Shown: piece after piece, positions 1 to 9,584 of the stretch
Layout: each line of letters begins with the position of its first letter
Position numbering within the stretch: position 1 is the stretch's first letter
The notes under the pieces: generated by a model
Database searches by the model: none
What the model was told of the DNA's origin: nothing
What the model saw: only the letters and a program-made list of their open reading frames with translations
Translations under genes and position numbers: made by a program
Source: Bacillota bacterium
GTDB taxonomy: Bacteria; Bacillota; Clostridia; Acetivibrionales; DSM-27016
Length of the DNA stretch: 64,000 bases
NCBI GenBank assembly: GCA_023390115.1
Contig: JAEWDM010000040.1
Coordinates: 62,001-126,000 of the forward strand
Direction of reading: 5' to 3'

Positions 1-1
1 C

Positions 2-853
2 AGGGGAATAGGCTATCCGTTGGTTACATTATTTGCACTGGCCTGCCTCATTCCTTTTATAATTATTATTTCCTCCTCGTTTACAAGTGAGCAATATATT
101 ATCCATCATGGCTATAATATATGGCCCGGGGAGTTTTCACTGGAGAGCTATAAGGTAGTATTCGGCAATCCCATCAGAATCATACGGGCATATGGAGTTA
201 CTGTTCTTGTAACGGCGGCGGGCACGGCTCTAAGCGTTTTTATAAACACAATGACGGGATATGTGCTGCAAAGAAAGGATTTCAGATGGAGAAATATTTT
301 TTCATTTTATTTTTTCTTTACAACTCTGTTCAGCGGCGGGCTTGTTCCGTGGTACATCCTGTGCGTAAAATATCTGGGACTCAGGGATAATTTGCTGGCG
401 TTATTTGTGCCCACTCTGGTATCGGTATGGAATATTATTCTTGTAAAGGGCTTTATGAGAGGAGTACCCTTTGAAATCACCGAATCGGCAAAAATAGACG
501 GCGCAGGAGATTTCAAGATATTTATAAAGCTTATTATGCCGCTTTCAAAGCCTGTAATTGCCACAATAGGGCTATTTACCGCTCTGACCTATTGGAATGA
601 CTGGTTTTCGAGCATGCTGTTCATAAATAACGAGGACCTGTACGGGCTTCAGTATTTGCTCTATAAGCTGATGGGAAGCATAAAGGCAATGAGGGATATT
701 GCCTCCCAGTCGGGCGCGGCAGTAACGTACATGCCCATTGAATCTACAAAAATGGCATTGACCGTGGTTGTAACGGGGCCAATTATATTTCTGTATCCGT
801 TTGTGCAAAAATACTTTGTAAAGGGGTTAACACTCGGCTCTGTAAAGGGCTGA
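2..853 (+). CDS. Carbohydrate ABC transporter permease, LplC/YtcP type (5' end outside window)
   Basis: Inner-membrane permease of a type I sugar importer. The reading frame is open to the left edge, so the true start lies upstream; the TTG at 20 falls inside the first membrane segment and is not a good start. Several hydrophobic segments are visible. The cytoplasmic EAA loop that contacts the ATPase reads ITESAKIDGAGDFKIFIKLI, with the conserved Glu, Ala and Gly spacing. Such permeases normally pair with an LplB-type permease, which should lie just outside the window. The binding-protein gene starts 24 bases downstream, so they are probably co-transcribed. The ATPase is not in view; these systems often share one encoded elsewhere. 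Family call is firm, substrate unknown. Confidence 0.9.
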   Translation, partial: RGIGYPLVTLFALACLIPFIIIISSSFTSEQYIIHHGYNIWPGEFSLESYKVVFGNPIRIIRAYGVTVLVTAAGTALSVFINTMTGYVLQRKDFRWRNIFSFYFFFTTLFSGGLVPWYILCVKYLGLRDNLLALFVPTLVSVWNIILVKGFMRGVPFEITESAKIDGAGDFKIFIKLIMPLSKPVIATIGLFTALTYWNDWFSSMLFINNEDLYGLQYLLYKLMGSIKAMRDIASQSGAAVTYMPIESTKMALTVVVTGPIIFLYPFVQKYFVKGLTLGSVKG

Positions 854-876
854 TTTAAAAAAAAGGAGGAAGAAAG

Positions 877-2463
877 ATGAAACTACATTTAAGGAAGGCG
901 GCAGCTTTTATTCTGGCAATAGTAATGCTTGCATTTACAGTATCCGGATGCGGAGCTCAGGAGAAAGAGGGTATCGGCGAAGCGGGAGGATCAACTGCAG
1001 GGGAGCAGACAAGTGCTGTCATGGAGTATAACGGTAATGATATTTCCCGGCATGTTGATTTAAAAATGTATGTTATAGGAGATAAGCCGGCAGATGCAGA
1101 TACGGTTGTTGCTGAGATTAATAAAAAAACCGAGGCGGATCTGAATGCCTCTCTTGAAATTAACTACATTGCCTTGAGTGATTATGAGCAAAGGTATCCC
1201 CTTCTTCTGGCATCAGGGGAGAAGTTCGACCTGATTTACACCTCGACCTGGGCTTTTTACAGTCAGGAGGCTACAAAGGGAGCATTTGCAGAGGTAAGCG
1301 GCGACGTACTGGAGAAATATATGCCCCTCACTAACGAGAAGCAGTCAAAAATGGCCTTTGAACAGGCAAAAATTCAGGGTAAGGCATATTTTGTGCCTAA
1401 AAACAGCCCATATATAAACAACGCAATTCCTGTTCTCATCAGGGGAGATCTGAGAGAAAAGTACAACATTGGGGAAATTAACAGTATTGAAGGGCTGGAA
1501 AAGTATTTTGATGCCGTGGTAGCAAATGAAAAAGGCATATACCCCTATGCCGCATCGCAAAACAACGTAGAGGTAGCCATGCAGGTGTTTTCATCCGCTA
1601 ATAACTTTCTTCCCATAAGCGGTCTGGATAAGTTCTACGGCTATAAATATGAAGGCAAGGATGTTACGGTTGATGTTTTGAAATGGCAGTATGACACTCC
1701 GGAATACCTGGAATTTGTTAAGAAAATGAAGGTATGGGCGGACAAAGGATATTGGTCTAAGAATGCGGTTGCCAACACTATTTCTCCGAGGGATGCATTT
1801 GAAAACGGCACCTCCGCCTCCCTTTTCTGGAATGTGGACACCTGTGAGGCTACCAAGCTGAGTGTAGAAGCCTCACATCCCGAGTGGAAGCCTGAAATGG
1901 CCGACATAACTCCGGGGGTTGCGCGTGCCGCAGGCATGTATATAGGAGATGGAGTTGCAGTGCTTGCACAGTCGGATAATATTGAAAGGTCGTTTATGGT
2001 ACTGGACAAGATGAAATTCGACCAGTCCTACTATGAGCTTGAAAGGTATGGAATAGAGGGCGTGCATTGGGTGAAGACCGGAGATACCACCTGGCAGCCC
2101 GGCGATAAGCAGACGGCCTTCCCTGTAGGAAATGCGACATCCTGGGGTATTAAGAATGATTTATATGAAAGGCTTCAGGGAGATGCCTCGACTACCTCAA
2201 GCCCAATCAGAGAAAGTCTTTTTGGAAATGCAATAACTGAGCTTTCAAGCGGATTCGTCTTTGACGATTCAAAGGTAAAAAATGAGCTTGCAGCAATAAA
2301 TGAAACACGTACAAAATATATTCCTCTGCTGGAGCTGGGTCTGGTAAAGGATGTTGAGGCAACGCTGAAGGAATTTAACGATATGGCTAAAACTGCGGGC
2401 AAGGATGTGCTTGACAAGGAATTCCGCGCACAGTTTGAGGAATATCTTAAAAATCTGAAATAA
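877..2463 (+). CDS. Extracellular sugar-binding lipoprotein, LplA type with DUF3502-like C-terminus
   Basis: Substrate-binding lipoprotein of the sugar importer, tethered outside the membrane. The N-terminus has a basic start, a hydrophobic stretch and a lipobox ending TVSGC near residue 25, followed by an acidic/Gly/Ser linker. The rest is a family 1 solute-binding fold of about 490 residues. The C-terminal part (FVFDDSKVKNELAAI onward) looks like the DUF3502 domain of LplA-type lipoproteins. The start has a strong AAGGAGGAAG site. A stable hairpin just after the stop probably raises its expression relative to the genes downstream. Ligand is unknown; the enzymes that follow suggest a galactoside- and perhaps rhamnose-containing plant or microbial glycan. 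Confidence 0.9.
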   Translation: MKLHLRKAAAFILAIVMLAFTVSGCGAQEKEGIGEAGGSTAGEQTSAVMEYNGNDISRHVDLKMYVIGDKPADADTVVAEINKKTEADLNASLEINYIALSDYEQRYPLLLASGEKFDLIYTSTWAFYSQEATKGAFAEVSGDVLEKYMPLTNEKQSKMAFEQAKIQGKAYFVPKNSPYINNAIPVLIRGDLREKYNIGEINSIEGLEKYFDAVVANEKGIYPYAASQNNVEVAMQVFSSANNFLPISGLDKFYGYKYEGKDVTVDVLKWQYDTPEYLEFVKKMKVWADKGYWSKNAVANTISPRDAFENGTSASLFWNVDTCEATKLSVEASHPEWKPEMADITPGVARAAGMYIGDGVAVLAQSDNIERSFMVLDKMKFDQSYYELERYGIEGVHWVKTGDTTWQPGDKQTAFPVGNATSWGIKNDLYERLQGDASTTSSPIRESLFGNAITELSSGFVFDDSKVKNELAAINETRTKYIPLLELGLVKDVEATLKEFNDMAKTAGKDVLDKEFRAQFEEYLKNLK

Positions 2464-2499
2464 AAATAATAGTGGTATAGACAATATCGAAGGAGATGC

Positions 2500-2525
2500 A
2501 TGGGTGGAGCTTGTGCTCCGCCCAT
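2500..2525 (+). terminator. Stem-loop after the binding-protein gene (attenuator or mRNA stabiliser)
   Basis: An 11-bp stem (ATGGGTGGAGC / GCTCCGCCCAT, one G-T pair) with a TTGT loop lies between the lipoprotein stop and the next gene. It has only a short T run after it, so it is more likely a partial terminator or 3' stabiliser than a full stop. Confidence 0.6.
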
Positions 2526-2549
2526 CTATTTTAAAGGGAGAAATTAAAG

Positions 2550-3701
2550 ATGAAGAGACAGACGAAGTTAAATGTGGCTGTTGTGGGGTTAAGCTTTGGC
2601 TCGGCCTTTGTACCTGTTTATAAGGTACATCCCCATGTGGGAAAGCTCGTTATCTGTGATACCGATCCGGAGATTCTAAAGGCTGCGGGAGATACCTTCG
2701 GGGTTCCCGCAAGGTACGGCTCTCTGGAGCAGGTGCTTGCCGATCCGTCAATTGATGCCGTGCATCTGATTACACCTATTCCCCAGCATGACAAGCAGTG
2801 CGTACAGGTTCTGGAAGCAGGGAAGCACTGTGCCTGTACTGTGCCTATGGCAATTACCCTTGAAGGAATAAGAAAAATTATAGATGCGGCGAAAAGATCC
2901 GGAAAGAACTATATGATGATGGAAACGTCAGTTTATACCAGACATTATTTCTATGCCTCTGATATGTTGAAAAGAGGAGAACTGGGAAATATACAGTTTT
3001 TAAGAGGTGCGCATTATCAGGATATGGAATTCTGGCCTGATTACTGGAGGGGGCTGCCTCCGATGCTTTACTCGACTCACGCAATTGCTCCGCTGCTGGG
3101 CTTGACAGGCAGGCGCGCGCTTAAGGTGCATTGCTTCGGCTCCGGTAAAATGAGAGAAGAGCTGAAAAAGCAGTATAACAACCCGTATCCAATTGAAACT
3201 GCTATTTTCGATCTGGGAGAGGATATAAGGGCAGAGGTCACCCGATCTCTGTTTCATACGGCGAAAATGTATACCGAAAGCTTTAATGTATACGGGGATC
3301 AGGCCTCCTTCGAGTGGCAGCAGATTGAGGATGAGGACCCTGTTATATTTAAAATGGGAGGAAAGAATATTGATGAGAACGGCACGGTATGGAGGGGAAG
3401 AAAGGTTACTTTCGAGAAAATCGCCATGCCCGATTCGGGACGTTTACTTCCTCAGGAGATCAGAGGGTTTACTGTTAAAAGCAAATATTTTGATGAAACC
3501 AACCCTCAGAATTCCTTTGAGGCCGGAGGCGGCCACGGCGGGTCTCATCCTCATATGGTGCATGAGTTTGTTTCCAGTATTATTGAAGACAGAAAGTCCC
3601 ATATTGATGAAATTACAGCCGCAAACTGGACGGCCGCGGGGATTTGCGCCCATGAATCCGCTATGAGGGACGGGGCGGAGGTCACTGTGCCGTTATTTTA
3701 A
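2550..3701 (+). CDS. Gfo/Idh/MocA family oxidoreductase
   Basis: Cytosolic NAD(P)-dependent sugar dehydrogenase-like protein of 383 residues, a normal family length. The N-terminal Rossmann segment starts NVAVVGLSFGSAFVPV and runs into the CDTDPEILKAAGDTFG stretch typical of the fold. The family EKP motif region is replaced by AGKHCACTVPMAI, so the usual catalytic Lys is not obvious. This may make it a divergent or non-canonical member. The C-terminal half is the alpha/beta substrate domain. RBS AAAGGGAG sits before the ATG. It belongs to the glycan operon and probably oxidises, epimerises or unmasks a released sugar; the exact substrate cannot be read from sequence. Confidence 0.85.
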   Translation: MKRQTKLNVAVVGLSFGSAFVPVYKVHPHVGKLVICDTDPEILKAAGDTFGVPARYGSLEQVLADPSIDAVHLITPIPQHDKQCVQVLEAGKHCACTVPMAITLEGIRKIIDAAKRSGKNYMMMETSVYTRHYFYASDMLKRGELGNIQFLRGAHYQDMEFWPDYWRGLPPMLYSTHAIAPLLGLTGRRALKVHCFGSGKMREELKKQYNNPYPIETAIFDLGEDIRAEVTRSLFHTAKMYTESFNVYGDQASFEWQQIEDEDPVIFKMGGKNIDENGTVWRGRKVTFEKIAMPDSGRLLPQEIRGFTVKSKYFDETNPQNSFEAGGGHGGSHPHMVHEFVSSIIEDRKSHIDEITAANWTAAGICAHESAMRDGAEVTVPLF

Positions 3702-3724
3702 ATAAGCGGCGGAGGTAAAAACAT

Positions 3725-4735
3725 ATGATTTCAAACTTTTCGGGCAAAATTCAGAAGTATCTTACTCCATATAAATATCCAAGGCCTGTCCTGGTTGGCT
3801 CAGGAGTTGAGGGAGCTTTTGACAGCCATGCGGTTGACATACCCTTTGTATTTTTTCATAATAATCTTTTCTATATGATGTATACCGGCTTTAATGGAAG
3901 GGGATACCAGACAGCCCTTTCCGTCAGTACCGATCTTTTAAACTGGCGGCACAGGGGAGTAATTTTAAAAGCGGAGAGCGGAGTTGGCTGGGATAAAGTC
4001 GGTGCTGCCGGTACATGGATAATAAAGGACAGTGATAATTTGTTCGATATACCCAGACTTAAGAAAATTGGCGGGAGGTATTGGCTGGCATATCATTCAT
4101 ATCCTTCCGAGGGTTATGAGGAAGGGCCTGCAGAAATCGGGCTGGCGTGGACGGAGGATGAAAGCCTGCTTAACTGGAACCGCATGCAGAAGCCTGTTCT
4201 ATCCTGGCGTGACGGGAGGGCCTGGGAGAGGGGTGGCCTGTATAAGGCTTGCATTATCTGCAAGGATAATCTTTACTACATGCTCTATAACGCAAAGGAT
4301 GAGGCTGGGGAATGGAAGGAGCAAACAGGCATGGCGGCGTCCCGGGATCTGCTGCACTGGGAGAGATGCGGGAGCAATCCCGTAATTAAAGTATCCGAGG
4401 GGCGGTGGGACGAGCGCTTTGTCTCTGACCCGTATGTGGTTTGCGATGAAGGCCAATGGCTGAACTTCTATTTTGGATATGATAATAAAAATGCCCAGGA
4501 GGGACTGGCGCTGTCAGAGGATTTGGTAAACTGGGAGAAGGTGGAGAACCCCATTCTGACTCATGGAAGCGGAGAAGAATTTGACGGAGTTCATGCCCAT
4601 AAGGCAGCTGTGCTGTTTAATGACGGGATTTTGTATCATTTTTATTGCTCGGTGAGAAAAAGCAGGGAAGGAGATAAAACCTCGGTATGGAATGAATTCC
4701 GCACTATTTCCGTTGCGGCGTCCAGACCGTGGTAA
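3725..4735 (+). CDS. Five-bladed beta-propeller glycosidase or phosphorylase (GH43/GH32/GH130-like)
   Basis: Predicted cytosolic glycoside-active enzyme of 336 residues. The sequence shows the repeated blade pattern of the five-bladed propeller clans: FYMMYTGF, then LSVSTDLLNW, later MAASRDLLHWER and LALSEDLVNWEK. Candidate acidic residues are the early Asp in SHAVDIPFV, the Glu in YEEGPAEIGLAW, and Asp/Glu in RWDERFVSDPYV. No signal peptide is visible, so it should act on imported oligosaccharide. RBS is GGCGGAGG. The family number (GH43-like, GH117-like or GH130) cannot be settled by eye. It lies directly before the GH42 gene in the same operon. Confidence 0.75.
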   Translation: MISNFSGKIQKYLTPYKYPRPVLVGSGVEGAFDSHAVDIPFVFFHNNLFYMMYTGFNGRGYQTALSVSTDLLNWRHRGVILKAESGVGWDKVGAAGTWIIKDSDNLFDIPRLKKIGGRYWLAYHSYPSEGYEEGPAEIGLAWTEDESLLNWNRMQKPVLSWRDGRAWERGGLYKACIICKDNLYYMLYNAKDEAGEWKEQTGMAASRDLLHWERCGSNPVIKVSEGRWDERFVSDPYVVCDEGQWLNFYFGYDNKNAQEGLALSEDLVNWEKVENPILTHGSGEEFDGVHAHKAAVLFNDGILYHFYCSVRKSREGDKTSVWNEFRTISVAASRPW

Positions 4736-4756
4736 TCTATTCGGGGAGGTAACAAT

Positions 4757-6745
4757 ATGAGCATCTTTTTTGGAGCGGACTACTATCCCGAGCACTGGCC
4801 AAGGGAGCGGTGGAGCACCGATGCGTGGCTTATGAAGGAAATGGGGCTGCAGGTTGTAAGAATGGGCGAATTTTCATGGGCCAAATTTGAGCCCCGGCTG
4901 GGGGAATTCTGCTTTGAATGGCTGGATGATGCCATCCGGCTGCTTTCGGAACACGGAATTAAAACGGTTTTGGGAACGCCCACAGCCGCGCCTCCCGCGT
5001 GGATAATAGAAGCAAACCCCGAAATACTGCCGGTTGATTCCCATGGTGAGCGAAAAGGCTTTGGAGGCAGGCATCATGACTGCCAGAGCAGCCCTGTCTA
5101 CCGAAGCCATATAAAAAGGCTGGTTACAGCCATGGCGGAGCATTATAAAGACAACCCCGACGTTATAGGCTGGCAAATAGATAATGAGCTTGGCAACAGC
5201 CATGAGAATTTGTGTATGTGCGACTCTTGCAGGCTTCATTTTCAGCAATGGCTTAAAAGAAAATACCTCACAATTGAGAGCCTTAACAATGAATGGGGAA
5301 CTGCTTTCTGGAGTCAGACCTACGGCAGCTTTGAGCAGATACCTGCCCCAAGAGCCGCTCCAACAGCGCATAACCCGTCATTGCTTTTGGACTGGAGGAG
5401 ATTTTGCTCTGATCTGGCGGTGGATTTTCAGCAGCTTCAAATTGACATTATAAGAGGGCTTTGCCCGCACCGGTTTATTACCCATAACCTTATGGGCTTC
5501 TATGAAAAAACGGATTATTTTGATTTGACGGCAAACCTTGATTTTGCATCGGCGGATCAGTACCCTCTTGGGTATTATTTCCCTGCTCCGCAGCCTCCTT
5601 ATGAGATTTCGGCTTCTCTGGATCTTACAAGAGGCCTGAAGAAGAAAAACTTCTGGATGATGGAGCTGCAGGCAGGCCCCACGGGAGGAGAAATTATAGG
5701 CAAAACTCCAAGGCCGGGACAGCTTAGGCTGTGGTCTGCCCACAGCATTGCGCACGGAGCGGATACCATTGTCTATTTCAGGTGGAGGACATGTTTGTTC
5801 GGCACAGAGCAGTATTGGCACGGAATTCTGCCCCATAACGGTATTCCGGGAAGACGATGGGAGGAGCTTAAGGGTACAATAGAGGAAATGACGCCCGTGC
5901 TGCGGGATATTCAGGGAATAGTACAAAAATCAGAAATAGCCGTTCTGTATTCCTATGACCAGAACCGTGCGATAGCGATACAGCCCCACCACCCTGAGCT
6001 CAGCTATACGGGGCAAATACAAAAGTATTATAAAAGCTTTTACAGACGCAATGCGACATTGGATTTTATAAGTGAAAATGACAGCTTTTCCGGCTATAAG
6101 CTTGTGGTAGCACCCCTGCAATTTTTAATGACGGATGAGCTGGGAGATAAATTCAAGAGCTATGTGGAAAACGGGGGGAGCCTGGTGCTAACAATGAGGT
6201 CGGGCGTAAAAAACAGCAATAATGTCTGCTTGGCGGACTGTGAGCTTCCGGGAAGGCTGGGAGAAATAGCGGGAATTGCCGTAACGGATTATGACTGTCT
6301 CAAGGATGTAAATGTCGGCTTAAGGTGGCTGGACGGAGATAAGACGGGGTTTGCCCAAAAATGGAGCGACATTGTCACACTAAAGGGAGCGCAGGTTCTG
6401 GCGGAGTATACATCAGAATATTATAAGGGAACTCCGGCTGTTACCAAAAACAGCTTTGGAAAGGGAAATGTATTTTATGTGGCCACTGAGCCTGATGAGG
6501 CTCTTATGGATATTATAGCGGACTATCTGATTTTCAGCCTTTCTATTGCAACTCAAGGGGAATCTCCGGAGGATGTGGAGCTTACCGTAAGAAAAGGGAG
6601 AAAGAACGATTATCTGTTTGCTATTAATCATGCTGATGCTGTAAAAAGGATAAAAATTCCTAAGAAATGGAAGCCTCTGCTCCCTGGATACGGTCAAGAG
6701 CTGCCTCCCTATGGAGTGGAAATTTTTATATGCAGAAGCTGCTGA
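4757..6745 (+). CDS. Beta-galactosidase, glycoside hydrolase family 42
   Basis: Cytosolic GH42 enzyme of 662 residues that would release terminal beta-galactose (or a similar sugar) from imported glycan. The N-terminus FGADYYPEHWP is diagnostic for the family. The acid/base Glu is about residue 144 in GWQIDNELGN, followed by the zinc-type cysteine cluster CMCDSC near 153-158. The nucleophile is probably Glu303 in MMELQAGPTG. A trimerisation-type domain and a small C-terminal beta domain complete the protein. The start has a good GGGGAGG site. All key residues appear present. Specificity within the family (galactoside versus arabinoside) remains open. Confidence 0.93.
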   Translation: MSIFFGADYYPEHWPRERWSTDAWLMKEMGLQVVRMGEFSWAKFEPRLGEFCFEWLDDAIRLLSEHGIKTVLGTPTAAPPAWIIEANPEILPVDSHGERKGFGGRHHDCQSSPVYRSHIKRLVTAMAEHYKDNPDVIGWQIDNELGNSHENLCMCDSCRLHFQQWLKRKYLTIESLNNEWGTAFWSQTYGSFEQIPAPRAAPTAHNPSLLLDWRRFCSDLAVDFQQLQIDIIRGLCPHRFITHNLMGFYEKTDYFDLTANLDFASADQYPLGYYFPAPQPPYEISASLDLTRGLKKKNFWMMELQAGPTGGEIIGKTPRPGQLRLWSAHSIAHGADTIVYFRWRTCLFGTEQYWHGILPHNGIPGRRWEELKGTIEEMTPVLRDIQGIVQKSEIAVLYSYDQNRAIAIQPHHPELSYTGQIQKYYKSFYRRNATLDFISENDSFSGYKLVVAPLQFLMTDELGDKFKSYVENGGSLVLTMRSGVKNSNNVCLADCELPGRLGEIAGIAVTDYDCLKDVNVGLRWLDGDKTGFAQKWSDIVTLKGAQVLAEYTSEYYKGTPAVTKNSFGKGNVFYVATEPDEALMDIIADYLIFSLSIATQGESPEDVELTVRKGRKNDYLFAINHADAVKRIKIPKKWKPLLPGYGQELPPYGVEIFICRSC

Positions 6746-6774
6746 CTGCCAGTCGGCATGAGGAGGGATAAGCT

Positions 6775-9387
6775 GTGAAAAATCGTTTTCAGGACGTTTT
6801 AGACGGAAATTATAATAATTATATTTACCCTTTCTTTTGGCAGCACGGGGAGTCCCACGAAATACTGCTGGAGGAAATAGACAGGATTCGTGAAAGCAAG
6901 GCTTCGGCCATATGCATAGAGTCACGCCCTCATCCCGGATTTTTAGGGGAGCAGTGGTGGAGCGATATGGATTTAATTATGGATCAGGCGAGAAGGCACA
7001 ACCTCAAGGTATGGCTGCTGGATGACGACAAATTTCCCACAGGGCATTCAAACGGAATTTTTTCAGGTATTGCGGCAGATAAGGCAAACCTGTTTTTGAC
7101 AAACTGGTGTACGGATGCAATTGGGCCTGCGGCAAAAAGCTGTATGCTGGTCAAACCGGTGCTGCCCGGCGACGGAAGCTTGGTCGCGGTTGTTGCGTGT
7201 CCCAGAGTATCTGGGGAAACAACCGATATTGATTTGGGCAAAGCTGTTGATTTGACCGGCTTTGTACGCAATGGCTGGCTGAGGTGGGATGTGCCCGTGG
7301 GCCTGTGGAGGATATTTATTTTTTACACAACTCACCATGGAGAGGGCAAAACTGATTATTTTAATATTATAGATTCCCAATCGGTCAGACTGTTTCTGGA
7401 TACCGTTTATCAGCCTCATTATAACAGGTATAAGGAGGATTTTGGAAAGACCTTTATGGGTTTTTTCTCAGATGAGCAGGAGTTTGGAAATGTTGCGGGA
7501 TATGATTTTCAGGCAAGGCTGGGAAGAAATATGAAATTTATTCCCTGGAGCGAGGAATTGAGACTCCGGCTGAAAAACAGGTGGGGGGGCAATTTTAACG
7601 CCAGCCTTCCGGCACTCTGGTTTGAAGGAGGAGAGGGTACAAGCAAAATAAGGTATTCATATATGGATGAGGTAACCAGGCAGCTAAAGGCTGCGTTTTC
7701 GGATCAGGTGAGCGACTGGTGTGAAAGACATGGGGTTATGCATATAGGACATATTATTGAGGACGACAACTCCCATGGAAGGCTGGGGTGCAGCACGGGG
7801 CACTACTTCAGAAGCATTTCGGGAATGGGAATGGCGGGTATAGATGTTGTACTCCTGCAGGTTATGCCGGGAATGACACAGACTGTACACCAGTGGGTTG
7901 CCTCGGACAGGGACGGAGAGTTTTTCCACTATGGACTGGGAAAGATGGGAAGCTCTCTTGCACATATTGATAAAAAGAAAAACGGAAATGCCATGTGTGA
8001 AATTTTCGGGGCCTTCGGGTGGCAGGAGGGCGTGAGCCTTATGAAATGGCTTGCCGACCATATGATGAGCAGAGGAATAAATAATTTTGTCCCCCACGCA
8101 TTTTCGCCCGGAGATTTTCCTGATTCGGACTGCCCTCCGCATTTTTATGCCAGGGGGAACCACCCTCAATTCAAATATTTTGCGGCATTGATAGAGTATA
8201 TGAACCGTATCAGCCATTTGCTCTCGGGGGGGAAATACCCGGCGGAAGCGGCAGTGCTCTATCATGCCGATTCCGAGTGGGCCGGCCGCGCCATGCTCTT
8301 TCAAAAGCCCGTAAGGGCATTGATGGAGAGGCAGCTTGAGTGTGACATTGTGCCCGCAGATTTATTTGAGGAAGATAATACCTATGGCATGAGCTTTGAC
8401 GGTCAAATCCGTGTTGCTCGGCAAAGCTACAGGGTGCTGGTTATTCCGTATTGTGAATATTTGCCCGAAAGCGTTGCCAGATTTGTTATTAAAGCCGGTA
8501 CGGAAGGCTTTCCGGTGCTGTTTGTTGACGGCTTACCCAAGGGGATCTGTGAAAGTATTCCGGATGAAGCAGAGCTTTTAAAGGGGCTTGCAAAAATGCG
8601 GATAGTTGCTCTGGAAGAGCTTGCGGGAGCGGTTGGTGAATTTATACGGCCGATTGTAAGGCTGCAAAGAGCGTATCCCAATTTAAGAACCTATGCCTAT
8701 GAAAATGATTACGGAGCAGCTTTGTATTTTTTTAATGAGGATATTGCAGAGGCTGTTGATACAATTGCAGTCATTGAAAACCGAAGAGGATATTGCACAG
8801 TGCTTCGCTATGACGCCTGTGAAAATAAGGCGGAGCGGCTGGAGTGCGGCATTTCACAGGAGAAGGCAGAGGTCCGCCTCCGGCTTGAGGCGGGAGAGGC
8901 AATAATATTGCTTCTGACTGGCTGTGACTATGATTTGCCATACTATAAGGAGCTTCCGGCGCATAAAGAAACAATTGAAGGAGAGTGGAAGATATCCTGC
9001 TGCGATATCCGGGGGTATCCTCAGTTTAAGCCTCTGGCGGCTGTGGAAAAATCGCGGGAGCTTCCGGATTTGACGGATTGGGCGGCAGAAAAGGGATTTT
9101 GCGGAATACTGAGGTATGAAACTGTTTTATACTCCCGCAGCAGTAGAAAATGTGCTCTGCAGCTTAACGGAACTCCCGACGCGGCAGAGGTATTTGTTAA
9201 CAATAAAAGTGCCGGCAAAAGGATTGGAATGCCGTACCGCTTCCATATTGAGCTTGACGAAGGTGATAACAGGCTTGTTATCGAGCTTGCTTCCACACCG
9301 GTGTGGAGCTCAGGTGACGACTGGTCCTCGCTCACCGTCCTTCCGGCCTTCGGCCTCAGTCAAAAGCCGGTACTCTATCATCCATGA
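6775..9387 (+). CDS. Large glycosyl hydrolase, rhamnosidase-like (GH106-type fold), with C-terminal carbohydrate-binding beta-sandwich
   Basis: 870-residue predicted hydrolase starting with GTG after GAGGAGGGATAAGCT. The N-terminal TIM-barrel shows SKASAICIESRPHPGF and VWLLDDDKFPTGHSNG, a pattern I associate with putative alpha-L-rhamnosidase proteins. Further barrel segments include FMGFFSDEQEFGN and GHIIEDDNSHGRLG with clustered acids. The last 140 residues form a galactose-binding-like beta-sandwich (VFVNNKSAGKRIGMPYRFHI). No secretion signal is visible, so it should act inside the cell with the GH42 enzyme. It is the last gene of the operon. The exact family is uncertain. Confidence 0.7.
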   Translation: MKNRFQDVLDGNYNNYIYPFFWQHGESHEILLEEIDRIRESKASAICIESRPHPGFLGEQWWSDMDLIMDQARRHNLKVWLLDDDKFPTGHSNGIFSGIAADKANLFLTNWCTDAIGPAAKSCMLVKPVLPGDGSLVAVVACPRVSGETTDIDLGKAVDLTGFVRNGWLRWDVPVGLWRIFIFYTTHHGEGKTDYFNIIDSQSVRLFLDTVYQPHYNRYKEDFGKTFMGFFSDEQEFGNVAGYDFQARLGRNMKFIPWSEELRLRLKNRWGGNFNASLPALWFEGGEGTSKIRYSYMDEVTRQLKAAFSDQVSDWCERHGVMHIGHIIEDDNSHGRLGCSTGHYFRSISGMGMAGIDVVLLQVMPGMTQTVHQWVASDRDGEFFHYGLGKMGSSLAHIDKKKNGNAMCEIFGAFGWQEGVSLMKWLADHMMSRGINNFVPHAFSPGDFPDSDCPPHFYARGNHPQFKYFAALIEYMNRISHLLSGGKYPAEAAVLYHADSEWAGRAMLFQKPVRALMERQLECDIVPADLFEEDNTYGMSFDGQIRVARQSYRVLVIPYCEYLPESVARFVIKAGTEGFPVLFVDGLPKGICESIPDEAELLKGLAKMRIVALEELAGAVGEFIRPIVRLQRAYPNLRTYAYENDYGAALYFFNEDIAEAVDTIAVIENRRGYCTVLRYDACENKAERLECGISQEKAEVRLRLEAGEAIILLLTGCDYDLPYYKELPAHKETIEGEWKISCCDIRGYPQFKPLAAVEKSRELPDLTDWAAEKGFCGILRYETVLYSRSSRKCALQLNGTPDAAEVFVNNKSAGKRIGMPYRFHIELDEGDNRLVIELASTPVWSSGDDWSSLTVLPAFGLSQKPVLYHP

Positions 9388-9424
9388 AAAGGAGCTGTTA
9401 CAAATAAAGACAGGGGGCAGGAAT

Positions 9425-9458
9425 CTTTTTGTTTCAAGGATGTATTTTCAGGGTAATA
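9425..9458. repeat. Left copy of an imperfect ~35-bp direct repeat
   Basis: The 3' part, TATTTTCAGGGTAATA (9443-9458), is identical to 10614-10629. The 5' part CTTTTTGTTT is also shared with 10596-10605. The two copies bracket a 1.2-kb AT-rich stretch holding small and broken genes, so they may mark an old insertion or duplication boundary. Confidence 0.6.
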
Positions 9459-9503
9459 AACTGAGCGTTTGTAATGCAAAGGAGGAAAATACTGTATACA
9501 ATC

Positions 9504-9532
9504 TTTACATTTGCTAATATATGGGATATAAT
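9504..9532 (+). promoter_or_regulatory. Sigma-A-type promoter
   Basis: TTTACA (9504-9509), a 17-bp spacer and a perfect TATAAT (9527-9532) lie 52 bases before the start of the small membrane-protein gene. Transcription would begin near 9539. Confidence 0.7.
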
Positions 9533-9584
9533 TATATATAGTAGAAGTTGAGTATTTCAAAGTTTTAAACTAGGAGATTTTTAT

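Noticed and set aside
9116..9517. 133-codon frame extending past the rhamnosidase-like gene
   Set aside because: It overlaps the 3' end of that gene in another frame and has no ribosome site or recognisable domain.
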